DNA of 22,992 nucleotides from Burkholderiaceae bacterium (GCA_947461805.1 CANHMJ010000007.1:1-22992), one strand, 5' to 3'. Shown: positions 7,778-15,321, numbered from the stretch's first letter. Notes: generated by a model not told the origin, from the sequence alone. Numbers and translations: made by a program.

Positions 7778-8595
7778 GCTAAGGCCTCTTCACGTGAGTT
7801 ACTAATAGCGACTTCCATATGGAGTAATTCCGTATTGGCAATACTTGGGGCAGGATCGCCCAGAATGGTGTTCCAAAACACCAGTTTGAGCTCACCCTCG
7901 GTGGTTTCAACAAGGGCGCTAAGGCTTTCGACCCAGTCGCCATCGTTGCAATAAATAAGGCCGTCGATTTCCCGAATTTCGGCTTTATGAATGTGCCCGC
8001 AAACGACGCCATCACAATTGCGCATGCGGGCTTCGCGCGCCATGATGTGTTCAAAGTCGGCAATGTAGCTGACCGCATTCTTCACCTGATGCTTTAAATA
8101 TTGCGATAAGGACCAATACTGCAGGCCCATTTTGATGCGCACTAAATTAAAGTAACGATTTATATAGAGAATCAGCGAGTACAGATTATCGCCGACGTAG
8201 GCTAGCCATTTGGCGTATTGCATCACGCCATCAAATAAATCACCGTGCGTCACCCAGAGCTTCTTGCCATCCACGGTGGTGTGAATAATCTCTTCCACCA
8301 CCTGAATATCACCAAAGGACATGCCAATGTATTGGCGCGCACTTTCGTCATGGTTGCCTGGAATAAAATACACATTGGCGCCTTTACGGGCCTTGCGTAG
8401 TAATTTTTGGACCACGTCATTGTGCGTTTGTGGCCAGTAGATGGATTTCTTGAGGCGCCAACCATCGATAATGTCGCCTACCAAGTAGAAGGTATCTGCT
8501 TCGTTGTGTTTTAAGAAATCGAGGAGGTAGTTGGCCTGGCAACCGGATGTACCCAGGTGCACGTCTGAAATCCAGATGGCTCGGTAGTGCGTCAT
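7774..8595 (-). CDS. plcP: PlcP-like calcineurin-fold metallophosphoesterase (phospholipase C type)
   Basis: Binuclear metal phosphoesterase, 273 aa, of the group usually named 'UDP-2,3-diacylglucosamine diphosphatase-like'. All metal-ligand motifs are present: SDVHLG (Asp11, His13), GDIIDGW (Asp41), GNHDE (Asn81, His82), THGDLFD (His117) and GHIH (His201, His203). Other family blocks are YWSLSQYLKHQVKNAVSYI (160-178) and NDGDWVES (217-224). The segment pattern resembles rhizobial and marine PlcP, which cleaves phospholipid headgroups to diacylglycerol when phosphate is scarce, rather than a housekeeping LpxH. LpxH remains the alternative and cannot be excluded without a tree. It is the first gene of the minus-strand operon, 35 bp downstream of the Pho-box repeats, and is translationally coupled to the glycosyltransferase. 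No clear ribosome site precedes ATG 8595. Confidence 0.78.
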   Translation of the reverse strand: MTHYRAIWISDVHLGTSGCQANYLLDFLKHNEADTFYLVGDIIDGWRLKKSIYWPQTHNDVVQKLLRKARKGANVYFIPGNHDESARQYIGMSFGDIQVVEEIIHTTVDGKKLWVTHGDLFDGVMQYAKWLAYVGDNLYSLILYINRYFNLVRIKMGLQYWSLSQYLKHQVKNAVSYIADFEHIMAREARMRNCDGVVCGHIHKAEIREIDGLIYCNDGDWVESLSALVETTEGELKLVFWNTILGDPAPSIANTELLHMEVAISNSREEALA

Positions 8596-8630
8596 TGATG
8601 AGTATTAAGCCATTGCTATGTGTAGGCTTC

Positions 8631-8659
8631 ATGACAATTTCATGTCATTTTTATGACTT
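8631..8659 (-). promoter_or_regulatory. Triple Pho-box half-site array in the divergent lipid-gene promoter
   Basis: Read on the minus strand there are three heptamers AAGTCAT (8659-8653), ATGACAT (8648-8642) and TTGTCAT (8637-8631), separated by AAAA and GAAA, so the period is exactly 11 bp. They match the PhoB half-site CTGTCAT at 5, 5 and 6 of 7 positions, with the A-rich 4-bp spacers of the consensus. Read on the plus strand the array still scores 4, 6 and 4 of 7. Ten bp beyond the array on each side lies a -10-like hexamer: CATAGC (8620-8615, minus, toward the plcP-like gene) and TATTCT (8670-8675, plus, toward the plsC-like gene). A Pho box 10 bp from the -10 is the classical class-II PhoB geometry. 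Confidence 0.72.
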
Positions 8660-8722
8660 ACTAGATTAGTATTCTGATTACATTCTCAACACCAAAGAGC
8701 CTTGTATATTAACGATTTTTAT

Positions 8723-9460
8723 ATGACTTTAAGCCGCATTTTCACCATCATAAAAATCACCTTGCATGTACTGAAGGGCTGCTTTATTTTGCTGCTCGTT
8801 TTTCCCTGGCTTAAGACAGAGCAGCAGCATCAATCGATCCGCCATTGGTGTAAGCAGTTGCTGGATATTTTTAAGATGCGCCTGAGCGTGATTGGGGCGG
8901 AGCGGCTTGAAGATACCTACTACCTAATGGCGGCTAATCACATCTCATGGATTGATATTCATGTGATCAATGCCTTTAAACCCCATTATTTTGTCGCCAA
9001 ATCCGAAGTAGCGAGTTGGCCTATTTTTGGCTGGATGGCGAAACAGCTTGGTACGCTCTTTATTGAGCGAGGTAAGTCCAATAGCATCCGCAATATGGTG
9101 CACGAAGTAGCCGGGCAACTCAAACATAAAGCGATTTGCATCTTCCCAGAAGGCACCTCGACCGATGGCAAGCAGGTAGCGCCGTTTAAATCGAACTTAT
9201 TCGAAGCGGCCATTGTGGCCAATGCGCCGGTATATTCCCTGGCGATTCAGTACTTTGATGTGGGAACCGGTCACAAAACCACTGCACCTGCTTTTATTGG
9301 TGAGATGGGTTTATTGGATTCGATCTGGAATCTGATCTGCAGTCCGCCCATTTGCGCCCAGATCAGCATCAGCGTAAAACTGCCTGAACTCAAAGAAAGA
9401 AAGGCCCTGGCCGAACTGAGCCAGAGCCTGATTGCAGAGCAATTGCGCGATACTCGTTAG
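8723..9460 (+). CDS. olsA: PlsC/OlsA-like 1-acylglycerol-3-phosphate or lyso-ornithine-lipid O-acyltransferase
   Basis: Membrane-associated acyltransferase, about 245 aa from ATG 8723 (an in-frame TTG at 8702 would add seven residues; neither has a good ribosome site). A hydrophobic N-terminal anchor (KGCFILLLVFPWL) precedes the catalytic motif NHISWID (the H-x4-D of this family), the FPEGTSTDG motif, and FIERGKS. The family acylates lysophosphatidate; OlsA members acylate lyso-ornithine lipid. The divergent position across a Pho-box array from an OlsB-like gene favours the OlsA role, or a dual OlsA/PlsC enzyme. The housekeeping PlsC role stays possible, since homology alone does not separate the two. 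Its stop overlaps the convergent TonB-receptor stop by 3 bp. Confidence 0.8.
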   Translation: MTLSRIFTIIKITLHVLKGCFILLLVFPWLKTEQQHQSIRHWCKQLLDIFKMRLSVIGAERLEDTYYLMAANHISWIDIHVINAFKPHYFVAKSEVASWPIFGWMAKQLGTLFIERGKSNSIRNMVHEVAGQLKHKAICIFPEGTSTDGKQVAPFKSNLFEAAIVANAPVYSLAIQYFDVGTGHKTTAPAFIGEMGLLDSIWNLICSPPICAQISISVKLPELKERKALAELSQSLIAEQLRDTR

Positions 9461-11589
9461 AAGGCGGCGCGTACCCCCACCATGAGGCTACGCCCCGGTT
9501 GCGGTGCATACAAACGCACTGCCATCGGGGTAGTGGCAAAACGGATTTGCTCGTTGAGCAAGTTACGTAAATTAAGGTAGCCCGTCCAGCTAATCTTATT
9601 GATCTTCTCGGTGTACGACAAACCGGCATTAAGTAAGTTGTAGCTGGGGGCAGGGCCTACTTCCCACGAAGCCAAGCGATTTTGCTCAAAGCTATAGGTA
9701 TAGCTGGCATTGGCTAACCATTTATTTTTCTGCTGAGCCAGCTGTAAGCCTACCCGTGGCGCTGGTTGCAAAGGTAAATTACCGCCCGCATCAAAAGTCC
9801 CTTGGGAAGCATCCGCAAATAAACGGGCGCCACTGCCCATATTTCCCCAGTTATACGTTAACTCAGCCTCAGCACCCTTGATGGTGGCGGCAGCTTGCTG
9901 CGCAACGACAACAGAGAATTCTTCAGCTGCTTCGGCAGTTTGTCCAGTGTAGAAGCCATAAATGTAGTTATTGAACTTATTGAGGTATGCATTTACCTTT
10001 CCGCGTACCTTACCTACTGTCTTTTGAATATTGAACTCTAAGTTATGCGATGTCTCCTTGTTCAGATTTGAATTACCCACTGAAAATGTCGCAGTTGACT
10101 CATGTATACCGTAGGAATAGAGTTCAGCTGCGCTTGGGGCTCTTTGCGACACGGTATACGACAAGCCAGTGCCGTAGCCGTTAGTAAAGTTCCACAGGCC
10201 TCCTGCTGAATACGATAGGAGATTAAAGTTGCGATTTTCTAAATTGGGCGTTGCCGGATTAGGTCCGGGCGCTGCAACTGGATCTTGAAATTCACTGACT
10301 TGATTGGGATTTTGCGAAACCGCGTCGTATCTCAGTCCTAGATTGCCTTGGAGCGCGCCCCAACGACCCTCTTCAATCCAGAAGAGGGCATTGGAGTTGG
10401 TTTTCGTAGAAGGAAGGATGGCATAGCTGCCGGTTTCGATTTCAGTAGCCTCAACTGACGAACGTGTTACTTGAGCACCAAAGCTTCCTTTCCATCCCAT
10501 AAATTGTTTGTGCGCCAGGTCTAGGCGAAATTCATTGGAGATATTTTTCCATAGCGCCGCTGCTGTATATGCGCCGTCATCTGGGTTGATAGCAAATTCC
10601 GTATGGTTGTAATTGCTATTCGCAGCGCTAAACTTGAGCGAGGAGAAGCCAGCAAACGGATCGCGGCTCTGGTGTTGAAAATCGTAGCGATTTTGTGATT
10701 GCGCAATCATTCCGCCTTCCACGGTTGGAATGCCGTAGTTGTTATTCATGCGCTCAACCGAGATGCCTGTATAGCTGGACTTACCAATATAAGAGGCGCC
10801 AACACCCAGGTTGTTTTGATCGTTAAACGAATTGGGCAATTTACCGGTGTAGTTTTGAGCCGTCCCAAATGGCTCTCCTGGAATATTCCATACTTGATTC
10901 GGCCCACCTTGAATGGAGTTTCCTGGAATACGATAGTTCTGATTGTTATTAATTGCTGTGTCGACGTGGACTGCAACTGATCCAATCGAGCTCTCTATTA
11001 CGCCCGATGCAGCACGGCCATTGCTCACGGTGTCGTAACTGGTATTCACGGCCCCTGTGGCCTGCTCTGGTAGGTTGGTCAAAATACGATCATTGATCAC
11101 ATTGACTAAGCCGCCACTCGATCCCGAGCCATACTTTAAGGCAGCAGCGCCCCGCAGAATTTCAATCTGCCGCGCATTGGCAACGGGGCTAGCGACAGCA
11201 TGATCTGCTGAAATGGCAGAGACATCGCCAACGGAGAGACCATTTTGCAGAATCTGTACTCTGGGTCCGTCAAGGCCGCGCATCACAGGTCGTGAGGCAC
11301 CAAGGCCATAACCGGTCTGGGATACCCCCAGTTCATTCCCAATGGTAGCTCCTAAAGTAGTGCCGAGCTTATCTAGAAGTTCATTGCCCTGCAAAATTTT
11401 GGTGGGCGTGAGGATGCTGAGATTGCTCTCTTGTGAGCCAGTTGCTTCAATTTGTAGATTGGAATTATTGCTGCTTTGGGCATAGGCAATAACAGAAAAA
11501 GACACAGTCAGTGTGGTAGTTAGGCTAACTGATTTGAGTAAGCCAAACGCATGTCGCTTCGCTGTAAGCGATCGAGAATTCATCTTCAT
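9457..11589 (-). CDS. TonB-dependent outer-membrane receptor, ZnuD-like
   Basis: Outer-membrane gated channel, about 710 aa. The frame stays open to 11631, but ATG 11589 follows a GGAG ribosome site and begins a signal peptide ending near residue 37 (VIAYAQ), so this start is preferred. The plug domain (about 55-170) contains RPVMRGLDGPRVQILQNG, GDVSAISADHAV and RQIEILRGAAALKYGSG; the DxSxxSxDHAV block is characteristic of the ZnuD zinc-receptor group. The rest is beta-barrel ending in a terminal Phe (GVRAAF). Unlike typical ZnuD, I see no long His-rich loop in the receptor itself; the His-rich sequence is in the small protein encoded just upstream. Zinc is thus the leading candidate substrate; copper or another metal is possible. 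Confidence 0.9.
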   Translation of the reverse strand: MKMNSRSLTAKRHAFGLLKSVSLTTTLTVSFSVIAYAQSSNNSNLQIEATGSQESNLSILTPTKILQGNELLDKLGTTLGATIGNELGVSQTGYGLGASRPVMRGLDGPRVQILQNGLSVGDVSAISADHAVASPVANARQIEILRGAAALKYGSGSSGGLVNVINDRILTNLPEQATGAVNTSYDTVSNGRAASGVIESSIGSVAVHVDTAINNNQNYRIPGNSIQGGPNQVWNIPGEPFGTAQNYTGKLPNSFNDQNNLGVGASYIGKSSYTGISVERMNNNYGIPTVEGGMIAQSQNRYDFQHQSRDPFAGFSSLKFSAANSNYNHTEFAINPDDGAYTAAALWKNISNEFRLDLAHKQFMGWKGSFGAQVTRSSVEATEIETGSYAILPSTKTNSNALFWIEEGRWGALQGNLGLRYDAVSQNPNQVSEFQDPVAAPGPNPATPNLENRNFNLLSYSAGGLWNFTNGYGTGLSYTVSQRAPSAAELYSYGIHESTATFSVGNSNLNKETSHNLEFNIQKTVGKVRGKVNAYLNKFNNYIYGFYTGQTAEAAEEFSVVVAQQAAATIKGAEAELTYNWGNMGSGARLFADASQGTFDAGGNLPLQPAPRVGLQLAQQKNKWLANASYTYSFEQNRLASWEVGPAPSYNLLNAGLSYTEKINKISWTGYLNLRNLLNEQIRFATTPMAVRLYAPQPGRSLMVGVRAAF

Positions 11590-11595
11590 AAAAAG

Positions 11596-11599
11596 CTCC
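11596..11599 (-). promoter_or_regulatory. Ribosome binding site fixing the TonB-receptor start
   Basis: GGAG on the minus strand, 6 nt before ATG 11589. It argues against the upstream in-frame ATG at 11631. Just upstream, CGCCAC (11605-11610) and GTGGCG (11620-11625) can form a 6-bp hairpin in the mRNA leader. Confidence 0.6.
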
Positions 11600-11663
11600 A
11601 ATTGCGCCACGGCATTGCAGTGGCGAAACAATACATGGCAGCCAATAGCCGCCGCTTAGGGGT

Positions 11664-12077
11664 TTACAACTGGAGGGATTGCGGCGGAGCGCGGGATTGG
11701 TAGTAGCTTAAGACTGCGCCAGTATTAAAAACGGCGCTATAGATAATCGGTTCGGTTGCCAGTGCTTGAACAGCGGCGATAGTTGTGCCGGTACTTGAAA
11801 CAAAGCCAGCTAAGGTAAGCGCGTCAAATAGTAAACAATTGGCATTAATGTGGTCACCATGAGATGCTTCGGCATGGTGATGCGCATCGCAGTCGTCATG
11901 CTCAAGGGCTAATTCAGATAAGCCAAACTGGGGTGCCTGAGTCTGTCCGGTATGGGGGTGGGCAATGCTGTGTTGATAGCCCAGCCAGTGGGTGCCCAAG
12001 AGGCTGATGGTGAGGAAAGCAATTGCGAGACAAGCCCGAGCAGGACGCTGGATTTGAGTGGCAAAAAAGGCTTTCAT
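11664..12077 (-). CDS. Small His-rich membrane-anchored protein, DUF2946-like
   Basis: 137-aa protein without known function. One hydrophobic segment at about 15-33 (uncleaved anchor or signal peptide) is followed by YQHSIAHPH and a cluster of possible metal ligands: His60, Cys63, His66-68, His73, His76 and Cys81 (segment CLLFDALTL). It ends in an Arg-Ala-Pro-Pro tail near 129-132, a pattern I associate with DUF2946-type proteins found beside TonB-dependent metal receptors. It lies 74 bp upstream of the receptor on the same strand, so the two are probably co-transcribed. A periplasmic metal-binding or metal-presenting role is inferred from composition and neighbour only. Confidence 0.8.
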   Translation of the reverse strand: MKAFFATQIQRPARACLAIAFLTISLLGTHWLGYQHSIAHPHTGQTQAPQFGLSELALEHDDCDAHHHAEASHGDHINANCLLFDALTLAGFVSSTGTTIAAVQALATEPIIYSAVFNTGAVLSYYQSRAPPQSLQL

Positions 12078-12121
12078 AGGGACAAATGGTACAGGAAATG
12101 CCTAGTGGGTCCAATACTGTG

Positions 12122-12127
12122 TAAAAT
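12122..12127 (+). promoter_or_regulatory. Possible -10 element of the tRNA-Pro promoter
   Basis: TAAAAT matches the TATAAT consensus at 5 of 6 positions and lies 11 nt before the tRNA 5' end. No good -35 hexamer is visible at the usual distance, so the call rests on the -10 and its position. Confidence 0.35.
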
Positions 12128-12138
12128 ATCGATTCCGT

Positions 12139-12215
12139 CGGAGTGTAGCGCAGCCTGGTAGCGCACCTGCTTTGGGAGCAGGGGGTCCAAGGTTCGAATC
12201 CTTGTACTCCGACCA
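12139..12215 (+). tRNA. tRNA-Pro (anticodon TGG)
   Basis: 77 nt including encoded CCA. The acceptor stem CGGAGTG pairs with TACTCCG (one G-U). The anticodon stem CCTGC/GCAGG encloses loop TTTGGGA with anticodon TGG, and the T loop GGTTCGAATCC is standard. It reads CCN proline codons. Confidence 0.97.
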
Positions 12216-12261
12216 CTTTCTCTTCCCATTTGACCCTTTTCTAGGTCGATCCAAGCCTCTT

Positions 12262-13611
12262 TTACTGCACTGCTTTTTTAGCCCGCAAGAACAGCAACGC
12301 AATCACGCCCACGAGCATCACATAGAGCGAAATCGTCACCGCCCCTTTGCTGTGCGCATACGCAAAGCTCGAGTAGGCTAAATAGGCGCAGGACGCGCAA
12401 AACACGATCGGCGTTAAGGGGTAGAGCGGAACGCTAAAATCCCGTTTGGTATTGGGGTGCTTGAAGCGCAGAATAAAAACCGAGATACCAACGAGGAGTA
12501 AGAAGCTCCAAAAAACCGGGGCCGTAAACTCCACCATGGCCTCAAAACCATCGGACTGCAGCGCGCCAAAACACACGAGTGCAACGCAAATGCTTCCCTG
12601 AACGATATAGGCCAAGCTAGGGGAGCCGCGTTTGGCTTCCCAGCGGCCCATAAAGCGCAGGCCATACCAATCTTCTCCCATGGCAAAGTTGGTACGTGCG
12701 CCCACAATCATGGTGGCATTAATGCTGGTGAGCGCCGCAACCGCTACAAAAAGACCGAGGAGCTTTTCACCAATCGGGCCAAAAGCAAGGCCCAGTAAAT
12801 CAGCGGGAGCCGCTTTGCTGCTAGCGAGCTGTTGCATACCCAAGCCACTAATCAAGGCCCAGTTGACTAGCAGGTAAATAATGGTGATGAGCAATAGACT
12901 AAAAACGATGACGTACACCACGGTCTTACTGCCACCTTTGACCTCAGCAGAAATGTAAGCGGATTCATTCCAGCCACCAAAAGTCAGGAGCACAAACACC
13001 ATGGCCAAACCAAGCAAGCCCAGCGGTGGCGTACTCGAGAAAAAGGCCGCATGCTCTACAGGAGGTAGGGGAGCGCCCATGAGCCCAAAGCCAGCAACGA
13101 TGATGGCGAGGAGGCCTGCTACTTCAAGAACCGTGAGTATGGTTTGCACGTTTGCCGATGCATGAATGCCGATCAGGTTAACCAAGGTCAAGCCAATCAC
13201 AATCAGCAGCGCCCAAATCACAGCGGAGTAGTCACCTAGGGGCAAGACCTTCGTCATGTAGTCGCCAAACACAAAAGCGAGTAAGGCAATCGACCCAGTA
13301 TTAATCACCGTGGCTTTTGCCCAGCCATACAGAAACGAGGCGTTTTTACCGTAGGCTTTAAACAAAAAGTGGTAATCACCGCCGGCATGCGGGTAGGTGG
13401 TTGCCAGCTCGGCATAGCATAGGGCGCCTGCCATCGAAATCACGGAGCCAATGATCCAAACGCTCATCATCCAGCCGATGTCGCCCGTAATGCCGGCGAC
13501 CATCGACGGGGTTTTAAATATCCCCGCACCAATCACAATGCCAACAATGATGGCGATTGCTCCGATGCGCGAGAGCAGGCGCTCCGGCACCGTGTTGGCG
13601 GGGTTATTCAT
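12262..13611 (-). CDS. APC-family amino acid permease
   Basis: Inner-membrane secondary transporter, 449 aa with about 12 hydrophobic helices. The first helix carries the substrate-binding motif of the APC family, IVIGAGIFKTPS, and a further conserved stretch YAELATTYPHAGGDY follows near residues 66-80. The conserved loop GGWNESAYISAEVKGG (about 217-232) is typical of the LAT/SteT-like amino acid exchangers. No partner subunit is seen. It follows the methyltransferase-like gene by 36 bp on the same strand, so co-transcription is possible, though the functions show no obvious link. The substrate cannot be told; neutral amino acids or a serine/threonine exchange would fit the family. Confidence 0.9.
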   Translation of the reverse strand: MNNPANTVPERLLSRIGAIAIIVGIVIGAGIFKTPSMVAGITGDIGWMMSVWIIGSVISMAGALCYAELATTYPHAGGDYHFLFKAYGKNASFLYGWAKATVINTGSIALLAFVFGDYMTKVLPLGDYSAVIWALLIVIGLTLVNLIGIHASANVQTILTVLEVAGLLAIIVAGFGLMGAPLPPVEHAAFFSSTPPLGLLGLAMVFVLLTFGGWNESAYISAEVKGGSKTVVYVIVFSLLLITIIYLLVNWALISGLGMQQLASSKAAPADLLGLAFGPIGEKLLGLFVAVAALTSINATMIVGARTNFAMGEDWYGLRFMGRWEAKRGSPSLAYIVQGSICVALVCFGALQSDGFEAMVEFTAPVFWSFLLLVGISVFILRFKHPNTKRDFSVPLYPLTPIVFCASCAYLAYSSFAYAHSKGAVTISLYVMLVGVIALLFLRAKKAVQ

Positions 13612-13647
13612 GCTGAAGTGTGAAGGCGAACAAAGGCAAGCAATGGC

Positions 13648-14490
13648 TTACCGGCGTACTCCAGTAAATTCATTTTGAACGTAGCCACCCTTATCGTCCC
13701 CTTTTAAGGTGTTGCCACTGACTGTTACTTGCGCTGTACGGAAATTGCCATTGCGGTCTTTGTAGCTAAATTCCATCTTAGTACCAGTGAGTTTGGCATT
13801 GAGCAAAGGCTGGCTTCTGCGATCAATTAATACGCTGCCACCAATGCGCTGGTAGTGCTGTGACAGACTTAAGGTAGCTGGGCCTTGGGTGTCAAAGTTG
13901 GTCAAAGTCCATTCGCCGGCAACATTGGCAGGCACAACCCAGAAATACCCTCTAGCGGGGCTATCCACTTCGGCATCCGCTTCCCAGTCGCCCATGGTGA
14001 AGGCATGCGATACAACGCGTGTACCAGGTTTCATCTTGAGGATAGTAGGGCGCAGTTTCAGATTGAGCTCAGGCAGGAGGTACATGGTGACAACCGTTGC
14101 CTTGGAGAAATCCTCTTTAAAGATATCGCCCTGAATGATTTTGACTTGTTTTGAGACGCCTGCGCGCTCCGCATTGCGCTGACCGAGCGCCGCCATTTCA
14201 GGATTAAATTCAATGCCGACTGCTGTGGCGCCAAATTGCTTTGCTGCCGCAATCGCAATCTTGCCGTCACCAGCGCCCAAGTCATAGACCAAATCCGATG
14301 GACCGACTTTGGCCATCTTGAGCATATTGGTTACCAATTCATCGCCAGTGGGAACCCAGATCACGTCTTTGCCTTCTTGGCCAACACTGGGTTTGTATTT
14401 GTCGTCGCCGCCTTCAGTTATGCTTTGCGCGCTAGCACTAACAGCAAACAAAAGAGAAAAGGCAAAAAGGAGTCGTTGTACGTTCTTCAT
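13648..14490 (-). CDS. Exported class I SAM-dependent methyltransferase-like protein
   Basis: 280 aa from ATG 14490. The N-terminus is a clear Sec signal peptide (basic MKNVQR, hydrophobic core, VSASA cleavage near residue 21). The mature part has a Rossmann methyltransferase domain: motif I VYDLGAGDGK (68-77), an acidic residue in VGIEFNPEM (Glu94) as ribose ligand, QGDIF (120-124), and TMYLLPELNLKLRP followed by PGTRVVSHAF, a pattern recalling the FAM173-type protein-lysine methyltransferases. A C-terminal domain of about 90 residues (from about 190) looks beta-rich. The frame runs open upstream to 14697, but that part is the antisense of tRNA-Arg and is not coding. SAM is not expected outside the cytoplasm, so either export, catalysis or the cofactor is unusual. 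Confidence 0.88.
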   Translation of the reverse strand: MKNVQRLLFAFSLLFAVSASAQSITEGGDDKYKPSVGQEGKDVIWVPTGDELVTNMLKMAKVGPSDLVYDLGAGDGKIAIAAAKQFGATAVGIEFNPEMAALGQRNAERAGVSKQVKIIQGDIFKEDFSKATVVTMYLLPELNLKLRPTILKMKPGTRVVSHAFTMGDWEADAEVDSPARGYFWVVPANVAGEWTLTNFDTQGPATLSLSQHYQRIGGSVLIDRRSQPLLNAKLTGTKMEFSYKDRNGNFRTAQVTVSGNTLKGDDKGGYVQNEFTGVRR

Positions 14491-14619
14491 AGTGGGCTTA
14501 GTGGCGTTTAATGGGTTAAATGAAATAACCTTACGATCATAAATTAAATCAATAAAAAGCCCATAAAATGCCCCAAAACCACAATCCGAGTCCATTAGAA
14601 TAGGGATTGCATCCATATT

Positions 14620-14696
<77 letters not shown>

Positions 14697-14731
14697 ATCA
14701 AGATTAAATCTAACTTTTAGGCCATACCTTA

Positions 14732-14944
14732 ATGCAGAAACTACTTTTATTGAGTGCCTTGTTGACTGCCACAGTACTTGCAGGTTGCAAGGGTGAGGAC
14801 GCGGTAGCAAAATGCGTTCAAGCCAATATTAATTCTGATATTGACAGTGGGAAGCTCAAAAAGACAGATACTGCAGCAATCAAACAATTTGAGTCAATGC
14901 ATAGAGCAACTTGTATTGAAAATATGACGCCAAAGGCATATTAA
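14732..14944 (+). CDS. Small predicted lipoprotein, unknown function
   Basis: 70 aa. Signal peptide of lipoprotein type with lipobox LAGC (cleavage before Cys19), then a short hydrophilic domain of about 50 residues with two further cysteines, near residues 28 (KCVQ) and 61 (ATCIEN), that could form a disulphide. The start ATG lies 36 bp after the tRNA-Arg 3' end. The ribosome site is weak (AGG about 10 nt upstream). I do not recognise the family. Confidence 0.72.
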   Translation: MQKLLLLSALLTATVLAGCKGEDAVAKCVQANINSDIDSGKLKKTDTAAIKQFESMHRATCIENMTPKAY

Positions 14945-15106
14945 ATGCGAACGCTTCAGTTTTGGCTTCGAATATTAATTAACTGCCGTTGTACACCTTT
15001 GCATCCACTGTATTTATTTTCTAAAGCAGTAAGGAATCAATCATCGCCCAGATTTAAAGCGCCGCTCTGAACAGAGGCCATAACTACTCAAAAACAAAGT
15101 CACTCT

Positions 15107-15298
15107 ATGAATGATTCCCTGAAAAAGATGAAAGCAAGGTTAGAGTCGAAGATAGAGTCTTCTAAACTGTTAACGGGAAAAGACCCAATTAAGTCAATTC
15201 ATACAAAAGAGCCAAAAAATGATGCTTTCAATCAAACTGATACTGACTTTGCGCCAAAGCAAGCAGGAAGGGATTGGTGGTGGTGTGATGATGTTTAA
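15107..15298 (+). CDS. Hypothetical 63-residue protein (doubtful)
   Basis: Hydrophilic 63-codon ORF with a lysine-rich N-terminal helix-like part (DSLKKMKARLESKIESSK), a polar middle and an odd C-terminus RDWWWCDDV. No signal peptide, no clear ribosome site before ATG 15107 and no recognised domain. Mild support comes from amino-acid composition without shadow-frame character and from a terminator-like hairpin 24 bp after its stop. It could be a real small protein of the tRNA-linked insertion or a chance ORF. Confidence 0.4.
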   Translation: MNDSLKKMKARLESKIESSKLLTGKDPIKSIHTKEPKNDAFNQTDTDFAPKQAGRDWWWCDDV

Positions 15299-15321
15299 GG
15301 CTGACTGAACTATCCTGCTTT

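Noticed and set aside
9390..9629. Minus-strand open frame at the plsC/TonB-receptor junction
   Set aside because: Out of frame with the receptor and overlapping both well-supported genes.
11914..12216. Minus-strand open frame of 100 codons across tRNA-Pro
   Set aside because: Its first part is tRNA-Pro antisense and the rest is a shadow of the His-rich gene in another frame.
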